Positions 1 to 9,039 of a DNA stretch of 48,817 nucleotides are shown in pieces (the stretch's first letter is position 1; every line of letters starts with the position of its first letter). The position numbers were made by a program, and so were the translations under genes. The DNA lies in NCBI RefSeq assembly GCF_938074695.1, contig NZ_CALJEM010000026.1:1-48817 (forward strand), in the 5' to 3' direction. The notes beneath the pieces are model-generated. The model was not told the origin of the DNA. It saw nothing but the letters and a program-made list of their open reading frames with translations, and did no database searches. The stretch comes from an uncultured Thermosynechococcus sp. GTDB taxonomy: Bacteria; Cyanobacteriota; Cyanobacteriia; Thermosynechococcales; Thermosynechococcaceae.

Positions 1-1820
1 GTCGGCAGCACACTGGCTTTGTATTCAGGGGACTGCTCCTCAAAAAGTTCCCAAGAAGGCATGGACACCACTCGCACTTTCTTGCCGTTGGCAGTCAGTA
101 CTTCGGCGGCTTTGACACAGAGGGAGACTTCTGAACCTGTGCCGATCAGGATCAAGTCGGGGGTACCTTGGCAATCCACCAGTGTGTAGGCTCCCTTGGC
201 CACATTGGCGGCAGAAGTACCGGCCAAGTTAGGCACATTTTGGCGGGTAAGCGCGAGGAGGGTCGGCTGCTTACGCCGTTGGATTGCCACTTGGTAGGCA
301 CCCGAAGTTTCATTGCCATCGGCAGGGCGGATCACCAAAAGGTTAGGAATTGCCCGCAGGGAAGCTAAGGTTTCTACGGGTTGGTGAGTGGGGCCGTCTT
401 CGCCAAGGGCAATGGAATCGTGGGTCATGACATAAATGACCCCTGCTCGGGAGAGGGCTGAGAGGCGTAGGGCAGGCCGCAGGTAATCGGCAAAGACCAA
501 GAACGTAGCACAGTAGGGAATCAAGCCGGAATTGTGGAGGGCAATGCCATTGCAGATGGCGGCCATGCCGTGCTCGCGCACCCCAAACCGAATGTTGCGA
601 TTTTGGTACTGGCCTTTTTGGAAGTCACCGGAGCACTTGAGTTCCGTGAGGTTGGAGTGGGTCAGATCCGCAGACCCACCGATGAGTTCCGGCAGCTTAG
701 GGGCGATCGCATTTAGGCAAATTTCCGAATGCTTGCGGGTGGCCACAGCCTTGTCTTCGGGCGTATAGCTCGGCAGATCGGCATCCCAATTGGCGGGCAA
801 CTCCCCGCGCAGTAGCCGTTCAAACTCGGCGGCCTCCTCAGGATATTTCTGGCGATAGGTGGCCAAAGTTTGGTTCCATTCGGATTCATAGCTAGCACCC
901 CGCTCAATGGCTTTGCGGAAGTGATTCAGCACCTCTTCAGGAACCACAAAAGGCTCATAGGGCCAACCGAGGTTTTCGCGGGTGAGCTTGACTTCCTCAG
1001 GCCCTAGAGCCGCGCCATGCACTGCGGCAGTATTGGCTTTGTTCGGAGAGCCATAGCCAATGGTAGTGGTGATCTTGATGAGGGAAGGTTTGTCGGTTAC
1101 CGCTTTGGCGGCTTCAATGGCTTTGGCAATGCCTGCGAGATCCGTATTGCCATCGGCCACGTGCTGCACGTGCCAACCGTAGGCCTCAAAACGCTTGCAG
1201 ACATCCTCCGTAAAGGCAATGTCGGTGGAGCCGTCAATGGAAATATGGTTATCGTCGTAGAGGGCAATGAGTTTACCCAGACCCCAGTGACCGGCGAGGG
1301 AGCAGGCTTCACCGGAAATGCCTTCCATATTGCAGCCATCGCCGAGGATGACATAGGTGTAGTGATCCACTAGTTTGACATCGGGCTTGTTGAAGCGAGC
1401 CGCCAAATGCGCCTCGGCCACTGCTAAGCCAACGGCATTACAAATCCCTTGACCGAGAGGACCTGTGGTTACTTCCACACCGGGGGTTTCAAAGTTTTCG
1501 GGGTGACCGGGTGTGCGCGACCCCCATTGGCGAAACTGCTTGATGTCCTCAATCGTAACACTGTCGTAGCCCGTAAGATACAGCAGGGCATACTGCAACA
1601 TACAGCCATGACCCGCTGAGAGGACAAAGCGATCGCGATTGAACCACTGCGGATTTTTGGGGTTATGCCGCATGAACTGGTTCCAGAGCACATAGGCCAT
1701 GGGTGCTGCCCCCATGGGCAGACCGGGGTGCCCAGAGTTGGCCTTTTGCACCGCATCGATCGCTAGGAACCGAATGGCATTAATACAGAGTTCATCAAGG
1801 GATTGAGTCACCGCAGGCAT
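1..1820 (-). CDS. tktA: Transketolase (partial, C-terminus beyond window)
   Basis: Transketolase moves two-carbon ketol units between sugar phosphates in the Calvin cycle and the pentose phosphate pathway, using thiamine diphosphate. About 606 codons are in the window, read from the ATG at 1820 towards position 1; the last part of the C-terminal domain is missing. The N-terminus carries the family motif SGHPGLPMG (His about 31), the diphosphate-binding GDGCNMEG motif follows, and the pyrimidine domain holds the RFGVREHGM motif with its catalytic glutamate. The gene lies 34 bases downstream of fabF on the same strand, so it may be co-transcribed with acpP-fabF. Identity is very secure from the motifs and full-length similarity; the open frame simply runs off the edge. 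Confidence 0.96.
   Translation of the reverse strand, partial: MPAVTQSLDELCINAIRFLAIDAVQKANSGHPGLPMGAAPMAYVLWNQFMRHNPKNPQWFNRDRFVLSAGHGCMLQYALLYLTGYDSVTIEDIKQFRQWGSRTPGHPENFETPGVEVTTGPLGQGICNAVGLAVAEAHLAARFNKPDVKLVDHYTYVILGDGCNMEGISGEACSLAGHWGLGKLIALYDDNHISIDGSTDIAFTEDVCKRFEAYGWHVQHVADGNTDLAGIAKAIEAAKAVTDKPSLIKITTTIGYGSPNKANTAAVHGAALGPEEVKLTRENLGWPYEPFVVPEEVLNHFRKAIERGASYESEWNQTLATYRQKYPEEAAEFERLLRGELPANWDADLPSYTPEDKAVATRKHSEICLNAIAPKLPELIGGSADLTHSNLTELKCSGDFQKGQYQNRNIRFGVREHGMAAICNGIALHNSGLIPYCATFLVFADYLRPALRLSALSRAGVIYVMTHDSIALGEDGPTHQPVETLASLRAIPNLLVIRPADGNETSGAYQVAIQRRKQPTLLALTRQNVPNLAGTSAANVAKGAYTLVDCQGTPDLILIGTGSEVSLCVKAAEVLTANGKKVRVVSMPSWELFEEQSPEYKASVLP
703..710. repeat. HIP1 octamer GCGATCGC (example; repeated throughout)
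   Basis: The palindrome GCGATCGC occurs at dozens of places, inside genes and between them (further examples at 1629-1636 and 16239-16246). This HIP1 element is a known hallmark of many cyanobacterial genomes and explains the many local matches between unrelated genes here. Confidence 0.9.
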
Positions 1821-1854
1821 TGCTTCCTCTCTCTAATTGGGTTTGCAGCAGAAG

Positions 1855-3117
1855 TTAACGGTCGGGAGTGTATTTGCGGAAGGCCAACGTTACGTTATGC
1901 CCACCAAAGCCAAAGGAGTTGGACAAAGCCACCGTCACCGGACAAGCCCGGCTCTGATGGGGAACATAGTCCAGGTCGCAAGCAGGATCTGGCTGTTCCA
2001 AGTTAATTGTAGGGGGGATGCGATCGTGGGCAACTGCCATCACCGTAGCGATCGCCTCAATGCCCCCCGATCCCCCCAAGAGATGCCCCGTCATGGATTT
2101 TGTCGAACTCACAGGAACACGACGGGCATTTTCCTCCCCAAGGGCGCGCTTAATGGCGGCGGTTTCCGTACTGTCGTTGGCGGGGGTACTGGTGCCGTGG
2201 GCATTGATGTAGCTCACCTGATCCGGGGTAATTCCCCCATCCTTAAGGCAGGCTTCAATGGCACGGGCGGCCCCTTCGCCCCCCGGTGAGGGAGCGGTCA
2301 TGTGGTAGGCATCACAGGTGAGGCCATAGCCCACCATTTCCGCATAAATGCGTGCCCCGCGGGTCAGGGCAAATTCCAATTCTTCCAGAATTAGGATGCC
2401 GGCTCCTTCGCCGAGGACAAAGCCATCACGGCTGAGGTCAAAGGGACGACTGGCATGCTGGGGGTCATCGTTGCGGGTGGACAGGGCACGCGCAGCCGCA
2501 AAACCGGCCACTGACAGGGGCGTGATTGCTGCCTCCGTACCACCGCAGATCATTGCCTTAGCATAGCCATGTTGCACCATGCGGAAAGCATCGCCGATGG
2601 CATTGGATCCCGCTGCACAGGCAGTCACGGCACAGGAATTAGGCCCTTTGGCACCGGTGTGAATGGCGGTGAGTCCAGCAGCCATGTTGGCAATCATCAT
2701 TGGAATCATAAAGGGACTGCAGCGACTGGGCCCCTTGGTGAGATAGATCTCCTGCTGCTCCTCCATCACCTTGATTCCCCCCACACCAGTGCCAATAATG
2801 ATGCCAATGTCCGTGGCATTGCTGTTGTCAATGGTTAACTGGGCATCCGCAAGGGCTTGCTTGCTGGCAGCCACGGCAAATTGGGCAAAGCGATCCATAC
2901 GCTTGGCATCTTTGCGATCCATGTAAAGGGTGGGGTCAAAGCCCCGCACCTCACCCGCTATGCGGCACTCATGGTGACTGGCATCAAAGGCCGTGATGTA
3001 GTCAATGCCGTTGCGACCGGCCATTAACCCTTCCCAATACTCCGCAAGGGTGTTCCCGAGGGGGGTAATTGCTCCCATCCCCGTGACAACTACCCGTTTT
3101 TGGTGCGCCTTTGCCAT
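1855..3117 (-). CDS. fabF: 3-oxoacyl-ACP synthase II
   Basis: This is the condensing enzyme KAS II, which elongates acyl-ACP with malonyl-ACP in type II fatty acid synthesis in the cytosol. The 420-residue length is normal. The thiolase-fold catalytic triad is visible: Cys167 in TACAAGS, His307 in NAHGTST and His345 in TGHLLGGSGG, with the conserved Lys340. The ATG start at 3117 lies only 4 bases after the acpP stop, so both genes are almost certainly one transcript, and the product's substrate carrier is made from the gene next door. Transketolase follows 34 bases downstream. Nothing is unusual. Confidence 0.97.
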   Translation of the reverse strand: MAKAHQKRVVVTGMGAITPLGNTLAEYWEGLMAGRNGIDYITAFDASHHECRIAGEVRGFDPTLYMDRKDAKRMDRFAQFAVAASKQALADAQLTIDNSNATDIGIIIGTGVGGIKVMEEQQEIYLTKGPSRCSPFMIPMMIANMAAGLTAIHTGAKGPNSCAVTACAAGSNAIGDAFRMVQHGYAKAMICGGTEAAITPLSVAGFAAARALSTRNDDPQHASRPFDLSRDGFVLGEGAGILILEELEFALTRGARIYAEMVGYGLTCDAYHMTAPSPGGEGAARAIEACLKDGGITPDQVSYINAHGTSTPANDSTETAAIKRALGEENARRVPVSSTKSMTGHLLGGSGGIEAIATVMAVAHDRIPPTINLEQPDPACDLDYVPHQSRACPVTVALSNSFGFGGHNVTLAFRKYTPDR

Positions 3118-3121
3118 GGAC

Positions 3122-3367
3122 CTATGCAGCTACCTTACTATTGATAAAGTCAAGGACATCTTGGACGGTTTTGAGTTTCTCTGCCTCTTCGTCCGGAATC
3201 TCTACGCCGAAGGCTTCCTCAAGGGCCATGATCAGCTCCACAGAATCGAGGGAGTCGGCATTGAGATCTTCGGCAAAACTGGCTTCGGGCACAACTTTTT
3301 CTGGATCAACACTCAGTTGATCGGCAACAATTGCTTTGACCTTTTCGAGAATTTCAGATTGATTCAT
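3122..3367 (-). CDS. acpP: Acyl carrier protein
   Basis: An 81-residue acidic acyl carrier protein that holds growing acyl chains on a phosphopantetheine arm. The attachment site is Ser39 in the canonical DSLDSVE motif. The reading frame stays open upstream to 3481, but the start at 3367 ([10 protein letters not shown]) matches the family N-terminus, and the upstream codons look like untranslated leader. It is the first gene of an acpP-fabF(-tkt) cluster, and a good -10 hexamer lies about 105 bases upstream. Confidence 0.97.
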   Translation of the reverse strand: MNQSEILEKVKAIVADQLSVDPEKVVPEASFAEDLNADSLDSVELIMALEEAFGVEIPDEEAEKLKTVQDVLDFINSKVAA

Positions 3368-3469
3368 AGATGCCTGAACTGATGGACAACGATGGAGAAC
3401 AGGAATTGATGCGGGCGATCGCCATTCCTCAAATCTAGGATGTTTCGTGCCCAGAATCAACGCGCCACA

Positions 3470-3475
3470 ATTATA
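3470..3475 (-). promoter_or_regulatory. Probable -10 element of the acpP promoter
   Basis: The minus strand reads a perfect TATAAT here, in the gap between divergent acpP and the RNase II/R-family gene. It would give a leader of roughly 95 bases for acpP. No good -35 hexamer stands at the right distance (the best is about CTTAGG/TTAGGG), so this is an inference from the -10 alone. Confidence 0.45.
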
Positions 3476-3587
3476 GGACAAAATGGGGATCCCCTAAGAG
3501 ACTTCTGCAACTGTGATAAGCTACAGTTTGGATACTTGATACCAACAACGCTACATCCGCTGTTGCCCTTCCTTCACCGAGTTACCG

Positions 3588-5852
3588 ATGCATTTTACGA
3601 TTGCGAGTCTGCTTGCCAACTTTAGCGAAGATAAATTCGTTGCCCCCAAAGTTCTCGAAAAAAAGCTCGGCTGCGATGATCCTGAGAGCCAGCGAGAACT
3701 GGAAATTGCCCTTGATGCCCTAGAACGCATTGGCCTCCTGATCAAAGAACGGGGCAAGTATCGCCGTGCCGGTGATGAGGGCTTGATTGAAGGGCGGCTG
3801 CGCTGCTCCAGCAAGGGCTTTTGCTTTGCTATTCAGGAGACCGAGGGCGCTGAAGATATTTTTATACGCGAGCATCAACTCAGTACTGCTTGGAATGGCG
3901 ATCGCGTGCTGGTGCGGGTCACCCGTGAGGGCCGCCGCAAGAAATCTCCCGAAGGGGAAGTGAAGCTGATTTTAGAGCGGGGAAATCCCTCGGTGATTGC
4001 CCGGGTTAAACAGACGGAAGACGGTTTTCGGGCTATCCCCCTTGACGATCGCCTGCTCTTTGAAATTGCCCTTGAGCCAAATGACCTCGTGCCCGATCTA
4101 TCCACCGTCGTGGATCAACTGGTGCATGTAAACATTCGCCGCTATCCCTTGGGGGGATACTTGCCCATAGGAGAAATTGGCCAGATTTTAGGCACGGATG
4201 CCCAATCGGCCCCTGTCTTAGACCTGATTTGCTGCAAGCATAACCTCGTGCGGCAATTTAGCCCAGCGGTGCGCACAGCGGCAGCAACGTTGAATGCCCA
4301 GTTGGCGGATTTGGATTTAAGCGATCGCCAAGACTTGCGGGAGTTGGTCACCATTACCCTAGTTGCCCCCGGTCAAGAACCCCAAGTCGCTTTTTCCCTT
4401 GATCCCCTCACGCCGAACCTCTGGCAGTTGGGAATTCACATCAGTGATGTGGGAGGTCTGCTCCCCCGCGATGAATTGCTGGATCGGACGGCACGGCGAC
4501 TGGGCATGACCTTGGCCACCCCTGAACTGAGTCTGCCCCTCCTCCCCCAGGAGCTGGAGATGCTGCGCCTCCTGCCAGGGAGCGATCGCGCGGCAATTTC
4601 CCTCCTAATTGCAATTGACAACAGCGGCACCGTCCAGTCCTACAAGATGTACCGCAGTCGTATCCGCGTGGATGCCTGTGTTACCAGTGAGCAGGTCGCG
4701 GCCACCCTTGCCTTGGGAGATAGTTCGGGCGATTGGCTGCGTGCCCTGATTCACCTTGCCCAGGCCGTCAGTCAGCAACGCCAGCAACGGGGCAGTATTG
4801 AAATCCCATTTGCGGATGCCTTGAGTCTTGCCTATGCAGACGAGGGTCTAGCACCCGCTATTTCCCTACCCCAGGTTACCCCTTGGACAAGTTTAGTCGT
4901 TCTTGCCAATGAATTAATTGCCCGTCATCTAAGGAAGTTGGGTGTGCCTGCCCTCTACCGCATCCAGCCTGTCCCCGAACTCTACGCAGTGCAGGATTTT
5001 CTCAAGCTCTGCCAAAATCTGGGCTTGCCCTTGAGTCTAGAGAATCCCTCCCAAGTTACCCCACGCGACTGTCAGCGCTTTATGGCCCAGTTGGCCACCT
5101 CAGATTTGGCACCGCTGTTGCAAGAACTCTTACTGGATAAACTCAAACCCGCCAGTGATGCCAGTGTGCCACTACCCCACTTTAGCTTGGCCACTGGGGA
5201 AGGCTATGGCCACTTCTGCTCTCCTTTGCAACGCTACACCGACATTGTCAATCAGCGCATTTTGCATCTTCTGCTCACGGAGGGGCGCGATCGCCGCGGT
5301 CCACGGGCCAAGGAGCGCGTTAATCTCGGTGACTCCGCTTGTTTAGAGCAAGTGAACTGGTCGGTTTTCACCACCGATGTCCAGCGCGAGGTGGATACCC
5401 TCCTGAACGAACTGGTTCCCCACCTCCAAGAGCGGGAGCGGCAAACCTACACGGCTTGGAAAGATTTGGTGGGTCTGCAACGGGTGCGTCAAGTCCAAGC
5501 CTGCATCGGTGAAGTGCGTCCCGGTATTATTACGGGGGTACAGTCCTATGGCTTCTTTGTCGAACTGATTGATTTTAATGTTGAGGGCTTAGTTCATGTC
5601 AGTTCCCTCAAAGATGACTGGTATGACTACCGCGCCCTTGCTCAAACCTTGACGGGCCGACGCAACCGATTGCGTTACCGCTTGGGCGATCGCGTTGAAG
5701 TGCTGATTAAAAATGTGGACTCCTATCGTCAGCAGGTGGACTTGATGGTAATTAGTGGTGGCTCCCAAGCCTCAGAAGAAGACCTCAACGGCAGCGGTGA
5801 TGTTGGGGAAACCGCTATCCCTCCCGAAGCAGAAGCCCCTGACGATCTCTAA
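3588..5852 (+). CDS. RNase II/R (RNB) family protein, Zam-like, with degenerate active site
   Basis: A 754-residue protein with RNase II/R architecture: an N-terminal winged-helix-like and cold-shock-like part (about 1-200), an RNB domain (about 235-600) and a C-terminal S1 RNA-binding domain (about 640-720). Conserved RNB blocks are seen: LGIHISDVGG (about 282-291), ARHLRKLGVPALYR (about 444-457) and HFCSPLQRYTDIV (about 541-553). The block that normally carries the aspartate cluster (DxxDxDD type) just before LGIHISD instead reads like VAPGQEPQVAFSL, with no aspartates there. The metal-dependent nuclease centre therefore looks lost. Size and family suggest the cyanobacterial Zam protein (acetazolamide resistance) rather than a classical RNase R, but this was not checked by search. 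It is transcribed divergently from acpP; fmt follows after 36 bases. Confidence 0.85.
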   Translation: MHFTIASLLANFSEDKFVAPKVLEKKLGCDDPESQRELEIALDALERIGLLIKERGKYRRAGDEGLIEGRLRCSSKGFCFAIQETEGAEDIFIREHQLSTAWNGDRVLVRVTREGRRKKSPEGEVKLILERGNPSVIARVKQTEDGFRAIPLDDRLLFEIALEPNDLVPDLSTVVDQLVHVNIRRYPLGGYLPIGEIGQILGTDAQSAPVLDLICCKHNLVRQFSPAVRTAAATLNAQLADLDLSDRQDLRELVTITLVAPGQEPQVAFSLDPLTPNLWQLGIHISDVGGLLPRDELLDRTARRLGMTLATPELSLPLLPQELEMLRLLPGSDRAAISLLIAIDNSGTVQSYKMYRSRIRVDACVTSEQVAATLALGDSSGDWLRALIHLAQAVSQQRQQRGSIEIPFADALSLAYADEGLAPAISLPQVTPWTSLVVLANELIARHLRKLGVPALYRIQPVPELYAVQDFLKLCQNLGLPLSLENPSQVTPRDCQRFMAQLATSDLAPLLQELLLDKLKPASDASVPLPHFSLATGEGYGHFCSPLQRYTDIVNQRILHLLLTEGRDRRGPRAKERVNLGDSACLEQVNWSVFTTDVQREVDTLLNELVPHLQERERQTYTAWKDLVGLQRVRQVQACIGEVRPGIITGVQSYGFFVELIDFNVEGLVHVSSLKDDWYDYRALAQTLTGRRNRLRYRLGDRVEVLIKNVDSYRQQVDLMVISGGSQASEEDLNGSGDVGETAIPPEAEAPDDL

Positions 5853-5888
5853 ACCAGCAGTGGATGTTTCGCAGGGAGTGGGCAGCGG

Positions 5889-6884
5889 TTGAAAATCGTC
5901 TATTTTGGCACACCAGAGTTTGCCCTTCCGCCCCTACAGCGGCTGCTGGAAACGGAGGCCCATCGGGTCTTGGGGGTGGTCACCCAGCCTGATCGGCGGC
6001 GGGGACGGGGCAATCAAGTGTCTCCTTCGCCGGTGAAGACCTTAGCCCTCAACCACGGCTTAGCGGTCTGGCAACCTGAGCGGCTGCGTCGAGAGGCAGA
6101 GTTGCCTGACATCCTGCGATCGCTGGCCGCCGATTTCTTTGTGGTGGTTGCCTACGGTCAACTTCTGCCCCCGTCAATCCTTGAGATTCCCCGCTACGGC
6201 TGCCTCAATATCCACGGCTCACTGTTGCCCAAGTATCGCGGTGCAGCTCCCATTCAGTGGGCACTCTACTACGGTGAACGGGAAACCGGTGTAACCACAA
6301 TGCTCATGGATGCCGGCATGGACACAGGCCCGATGCTCCTGAAGCGAACAGTGACCATTGAGCTAGGGGATAACGCCGCTACCCTCAGTAGGAAGCTCAG
6401 CCACATTGGTGCCGATCTGCTGCTGGAAACGTTGCAGCAATGGGGGCAACTTCACCCCGAACCGCAAAACGAGGCTGAGGCCACCTATGCTCCCCTCATC
6501 CAAAAAAGTAACTATGCCATTGATTGGCGGCGATCTGCCCTCGCCCTCCACAACCAAGTGCGCGCCTTTTATCCCTATGCCTACACTCAGTGGCAAGACA
6601 CCCCCTTGAAACTGCTACAAACGTGGCCGTTAGTACCTGAAGTTGCTGCGGAATTACCCGAACCCTTACGGTCTTTTGTCGGTGCGCCCGAGGTGTCCGC
6701 TGCTCCTGGCACCGTGGTGGAGCTGATTAAGGGATGGGGACCTGTTGTCCAGACGGGAGAGGGGCGGCTGCTGTTGAGTCAAGTGCAGTTGAGTGGCCGC
6801 AAGGCCCAGTCAGGGTGGGATTTTGTCAATGGTGTGCGGCTGGCGATCGCCACCCAGTTCGGGACGGCACCATCACTCCTGTAA
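5889..6884 (+). CDS. fmt: Methionyl-tRNA formyltransferase
   Basis: Formylates Met-tRNAfMet with 10-formyl-tetrahydrofolate so that translation can start. It has 331 residues, a normal length. The N-terminal KIVYFGTPEFALPPL motif is the Rossmann start of the family. The catalytic block holds Asn and His in CLNIHGSLLPKYRGAAP (about 105-121), and the catalytic Asp is in MDAGMDTGP (about 138-146). The start codon is TTG: this is where the family N-terminus begins, and a GGGAG sequence stands about 10 bases upstream. It lies 36 bases after the RNase II/R-family gene, probably in one operon. Confidence 0.96.
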   Translation: MKIVYFGTPEFALPPLQRLLETEAHRVLGVVTQPDRRRGRGNQVSPSPVKTLALNHGLAVWQPERLRREAELPDILRSLAADFFVVVAYGQLLPPSILEIPRYGCLNIHGSLLPKYRGAAPIQWALYYGERETGVTTMLMDAGMDTGPMLLKRTVTIELGDNAATLSRKLSHIGADLLLETLQQWGQLHPEPQNEAEATYAPLIQKSNYAIDWRRSALALHNQVRAFYPYAYTQWQDTPLKLLQTWPLVPEVAAELPEPLRSFVGAPEVSAAPGTVVELIKGWGPVVQTGEGRLLLSQVQLSGRKAQSGWDFVNGVRLAIATQFGTAPSLL

Positions 6885-6954
6885 CTGAGTTTTAAGCAAG
6901 CGGGGCTTAATGTAACTAAATATTACGATTTTGCCGTTTTGACAGCACTGTGCC

Positions 6955-6984
6955 TTGACACCCCTTGGAGTGGCTCACTACACT
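6955..6984 (+). promoter_or_regulatory. Strong sigma-70-type promoter for the small RHH-like gene
   Basis: TTGACA at 6955-6960 and TACACT at 6979-6984 are separated by 18 bases. A second TTGACA lies 16 bases upstream (6939-6944). The predicted transcription start is near 6990, giving a leader of only about 25 bases before the ATG at 7017. No clear ribosome binding site is visible in that leader. Confidence 0.7.
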
Positions 6985-6992
6985 GACACACA

Positions 6993-7002
6993 TACCTAGG
7001 TA
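6993..7002. promoter_or_regulatory. Palindrome TACCTAGGTA at the predicted transcription start (possible operator)
   Basis: A perfect 10-base palindrome just downstream of the -10 box and overlapping the expected start of the transcript for the RHH-like protein. Ribbon-helix-helix repressors often bind short palindromes in their own promoters, so autoregulation is a reasonable guess. Only the palindrome and its position are observed. Confidence 0.4.
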
Positions 7003-7016
7003 CGTCTCTAACCCCT

Positions 7017-7340
7017 ATGGAAGATAAGCAAAAGGTTACGTTGTATCTGTCCCCCGATGTGCACCGCCAGCTAAAAATTGCCGCTGTGATCGAGCAGGAA
7101 ACGATGTCTACCCTTGCGGAACGTGCCATTGAATTTCTGCTGGCTCACCCAGAAGTCTTCGCGGAATACGCAGAGCAAAAGCACGGTAATGTGCATCGGG
7201 TCTATCACTGCCCAAAATGCGCCAGTGCCCTTGTCCTACGGGGGGATGAGCTAACGGCCTTGGTCGATCAGCCGACGGTGATTGATGAGGATAGCCTCAG
7301 TGTTCCCTCGCTCTCCGTGGAGTTGGTGTCTGCCCGCTAA
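7017..7340 (+). CDS. Small protein with ribbon-helix-helix-like N-terminus and CxxC motif
   Basis: A 107-residue protein. Residues about 5-40 (a short strand KVTLYLSPDVHRQLK, then two helices with MSTLAERAIEFLL) have the pattern of a MetJ/Arc-type DNA-binding fold. A central YHCPKCASALVLRG contains one CxxC pair, which could bind a metal in a dimer. The acidic C-terminus has no known motif. I recognise it only as a conserved-looking cyanobacterial protein of unknown function. It has its own strong promoter and stands 40 bases upstream of ycf46, so the two are probably co-transcribed. The repressor role is inferred from the fold pattern alone. Confidence 0.75.
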   Translation: MEDKQKVTLYLSPDVHRQLKIAAVIEQETMSTLAERAIEFLLAHPEVFAEYAEQKHGNVHRVYHCPKCASALVLRGDELTALVDQPTVIDEDSLSVPSLSVELVSAR

Positions 7341-7370
7341 GCTAAGGGCGGGGGTATCGGGTCAACCTTG

Positions 7371-7386
7371 AAAAAAGGAGGTGATG
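7371..7386 (+). promoter_or_regulatory. Extended Shine-Dalgarno sequence that decides the ycf46 start
   Basis: The stretch AAGGAGGTGAT matches the 3' end of 16S rRNA over 11 bases. It overlaps the upstream candidate starts GTG 7381 and ATG 7384, which makes both unlikely, and stands a good distance before GTG 7390. Confidence 0.65.
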
Positions 7387-7389
7387 GCT

Positions 7390-8919
7390 GTGCAAGAAGA
7401 GTTGAGTATCCTAATCCAAGCGCAATATCCACTGATCTACCTCCTGACCTCCGAAGAAGAGCGGGCTGAGCAGGCGATCGCCAGCATTGCCCAAAGCCAA
7501 GTCGGGTCTCAAGGGCGGTCTCCCCGCAAGCTCTACATCTGGACGGTGACCCACGGCATGGTTGAGTATGGTCATCCCCGCAACAACAGCCACCATAACA
7601 CTGTCTCACCGGAGGCCGCGATTCAATGGGTTGTTCACCAACGGGAACCGGGCATCTACGTCTTTAAGGATTTGCACCCCTTCATTGATTCACCCCCTGT
7701 AACTCGCTCCCTGCGGGACGCGATCGCCAGCTTCAAGAACAGCCACAAAACCATTATTCTCATGTCCCCGGAAGCGGCGCAGCGGATTCCCGTCGAACTG
7801 GAAAAAGAAATCGTTGTCGTTGACTATCCCTTGCCAAGTATCAACGAACTGGATCAAGTCCTAGGGGAGCAACTAGATCCTCGCAGTCGTCGCCTCACCC
7901 CCGAAGCCCGCGAAAAACTGGTTAAAGCCACCCTTGGCCTGACGCGGGATGAAGCCGAAAAAGTCTTTCGCAAAGCCAAAGTTACCGCCGGTCGCCTCAC
8001 CGAAGCCGAGGTGGACATCATCCTTTCCGAGAAAAAGCAACTCATCCGCCGCAACGGCATCCTGGAATACATGGAAGTGGATGAAACCATTGATTCTGTG
8101 GGGGGTCTAGAGGAACTCAAAACTTGGTTGCGGCAACGCGCCAATGCCTTTAGTGAAAAAGCGCGGGAATACGGCCTACCCCAACCCAAGGGGATGCTCA
8201 TTTTGGGCGTGCCCGGCTGCGGGAAGTCCCTCATTGCCAAAACCACCTCTCGCCTTTGGGGTCTACCGCTGCTGCGCTTGGATATGGGGCGGGTCTATGA
8301 CGGGTCAATGGTGGGACGCTCCGAAGCAAATTTACGCAACGCTCTGAAAACTGCTGAATCCATTTCCCCTGCCATTCTCTTTATTGATGAAATGGACAAG
8401 GCCTTTGCCGGTGGAGCAGGCTCTTCGGACTCCGATGGCGGTACCTCTAGCCGTATCTTTGGCTCCTTCCTGACTTGGATGCAGGAGAAAAAGTCTCCCG
8501 TCTTTGTCTTGGCGACGGCCAATCGCGTCGAGCGCCTCCCCGGTGAATTCTTACGCAAAGGCCGTTTTGATGAAATTTTCTTTGTGGATTTGCCCAATGC
8601 CGAGGAGCGCAAGGAAATCTTTCGCATTCACCTGAGCAAGCGTCGCCGTGATATCGATCGCTTTGATCTAGAGCAACTGGCCAATATCTGTGATGGCTTT
8701 TCCGGTGCCGAGATTGAGCAGGCCATCATTGCCGCCATGTACGAAGCCTTTGCTCAAGGGCGCGAGTTTACCCAGTTAGATATTATTGCCGCCAGCCGTG
8801 CCACTCAACCCCTTTCCAAGACGATGCAAGAGCAGGTCACGGCACTTCGCGATTGGGCACGCCAACGGGCGCGTCCGGCGGCTGCTTCAGTGGCTGAATA
8901 CCAGCGACTGGAGTTCTGA
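7390..8919 (+). CDS. ycf46: AAA+ ATPase Ycf46
   Basis: A 509-residue AAA+ ATPase of the Ycf46 family, found in cyanobacteria and some algal plastids and linked by published work to regulation of photosynthesis and inorganic carbon use. The N-terminal part (about 1-230) is family specific. The AAA+ module shows Walker A GVPGCGKS (about 273-280), Walker B LFIDEMD (about 330-336) and a second region of homology with FLRKGRFDEIF that carries the arginine residues. Start codons GTG 7381 and ATG 7384 also exist in frame, but they lie inside the ribosome binding site, so GTG 7390 (MQEELSILIQAQ) is preferred. It follows the RHH-like gene and precedes ycf35. Confidence 0.93.
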   Translation: MQEELSILIQAQYPLIYLLTSEEERAEQAIASIAQSQVGSQGRSPRKLYIWTVTHGMVEYGHPRNNSHHNTVSPEAAIQWVVHQREPGIYVFKDLHPFIDSPPVTRSLRDAIASFKNSHKTIILMSPEAAQRIPVELEKEIVVVDYPLPSINELDQVLGEQLDPRSRRLTPEAREKLVKATLGLTRDEAEKVFRKAKVTAGRLTEAEVDIILSEKKQLIRRNGILEYMEVDETIDSVGGLEELKTWLRQRANAFSEKAREYGLPQPKGMLILGVPGCGKSLIAKTTSRLWGLPLLRLDMGRVYDGSMVGRSEANLRNALKTAESISPAILFIDEMDKAFAGGAGSSDSDGGTSSRIFGSFLTWMQEKKSPVFVLATANRVERLPGEFLRKGRFDEIFFVDLPNAEERKEIFRIHLSKRRRDIDRFDLEQLANICDGFSGAEIEQAIIAAMYEAFAQGREFTQLDIIAASRATQPLSKTMQEQVTALRDWARQRARPAAASVAEYQRLEF

Positions 8920-9039
8920 CAAGCTTCCTTCTGTCTGCCCTATGCAGACGGGAGAAAGACCCGACCACAGGGGTTTGGTTCGCCATAAATTGTGGTTCAT
9001 TCAGTCCAATGTTTCTGTCTCAATCTGGAGGAAATCCAC

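Noticed and set aside
1017-1373. Open frame of 118 codons on the plus strand inside transketolase
   Set aside because: It is antisense to a strongly conserved gene and has no recognisable protein features.
6885-6930. TTAAGC/GCTTAA hairpin after fmt as terminator
   Set aside because: The stem is AT-rich and no T run follows on the plus strand.
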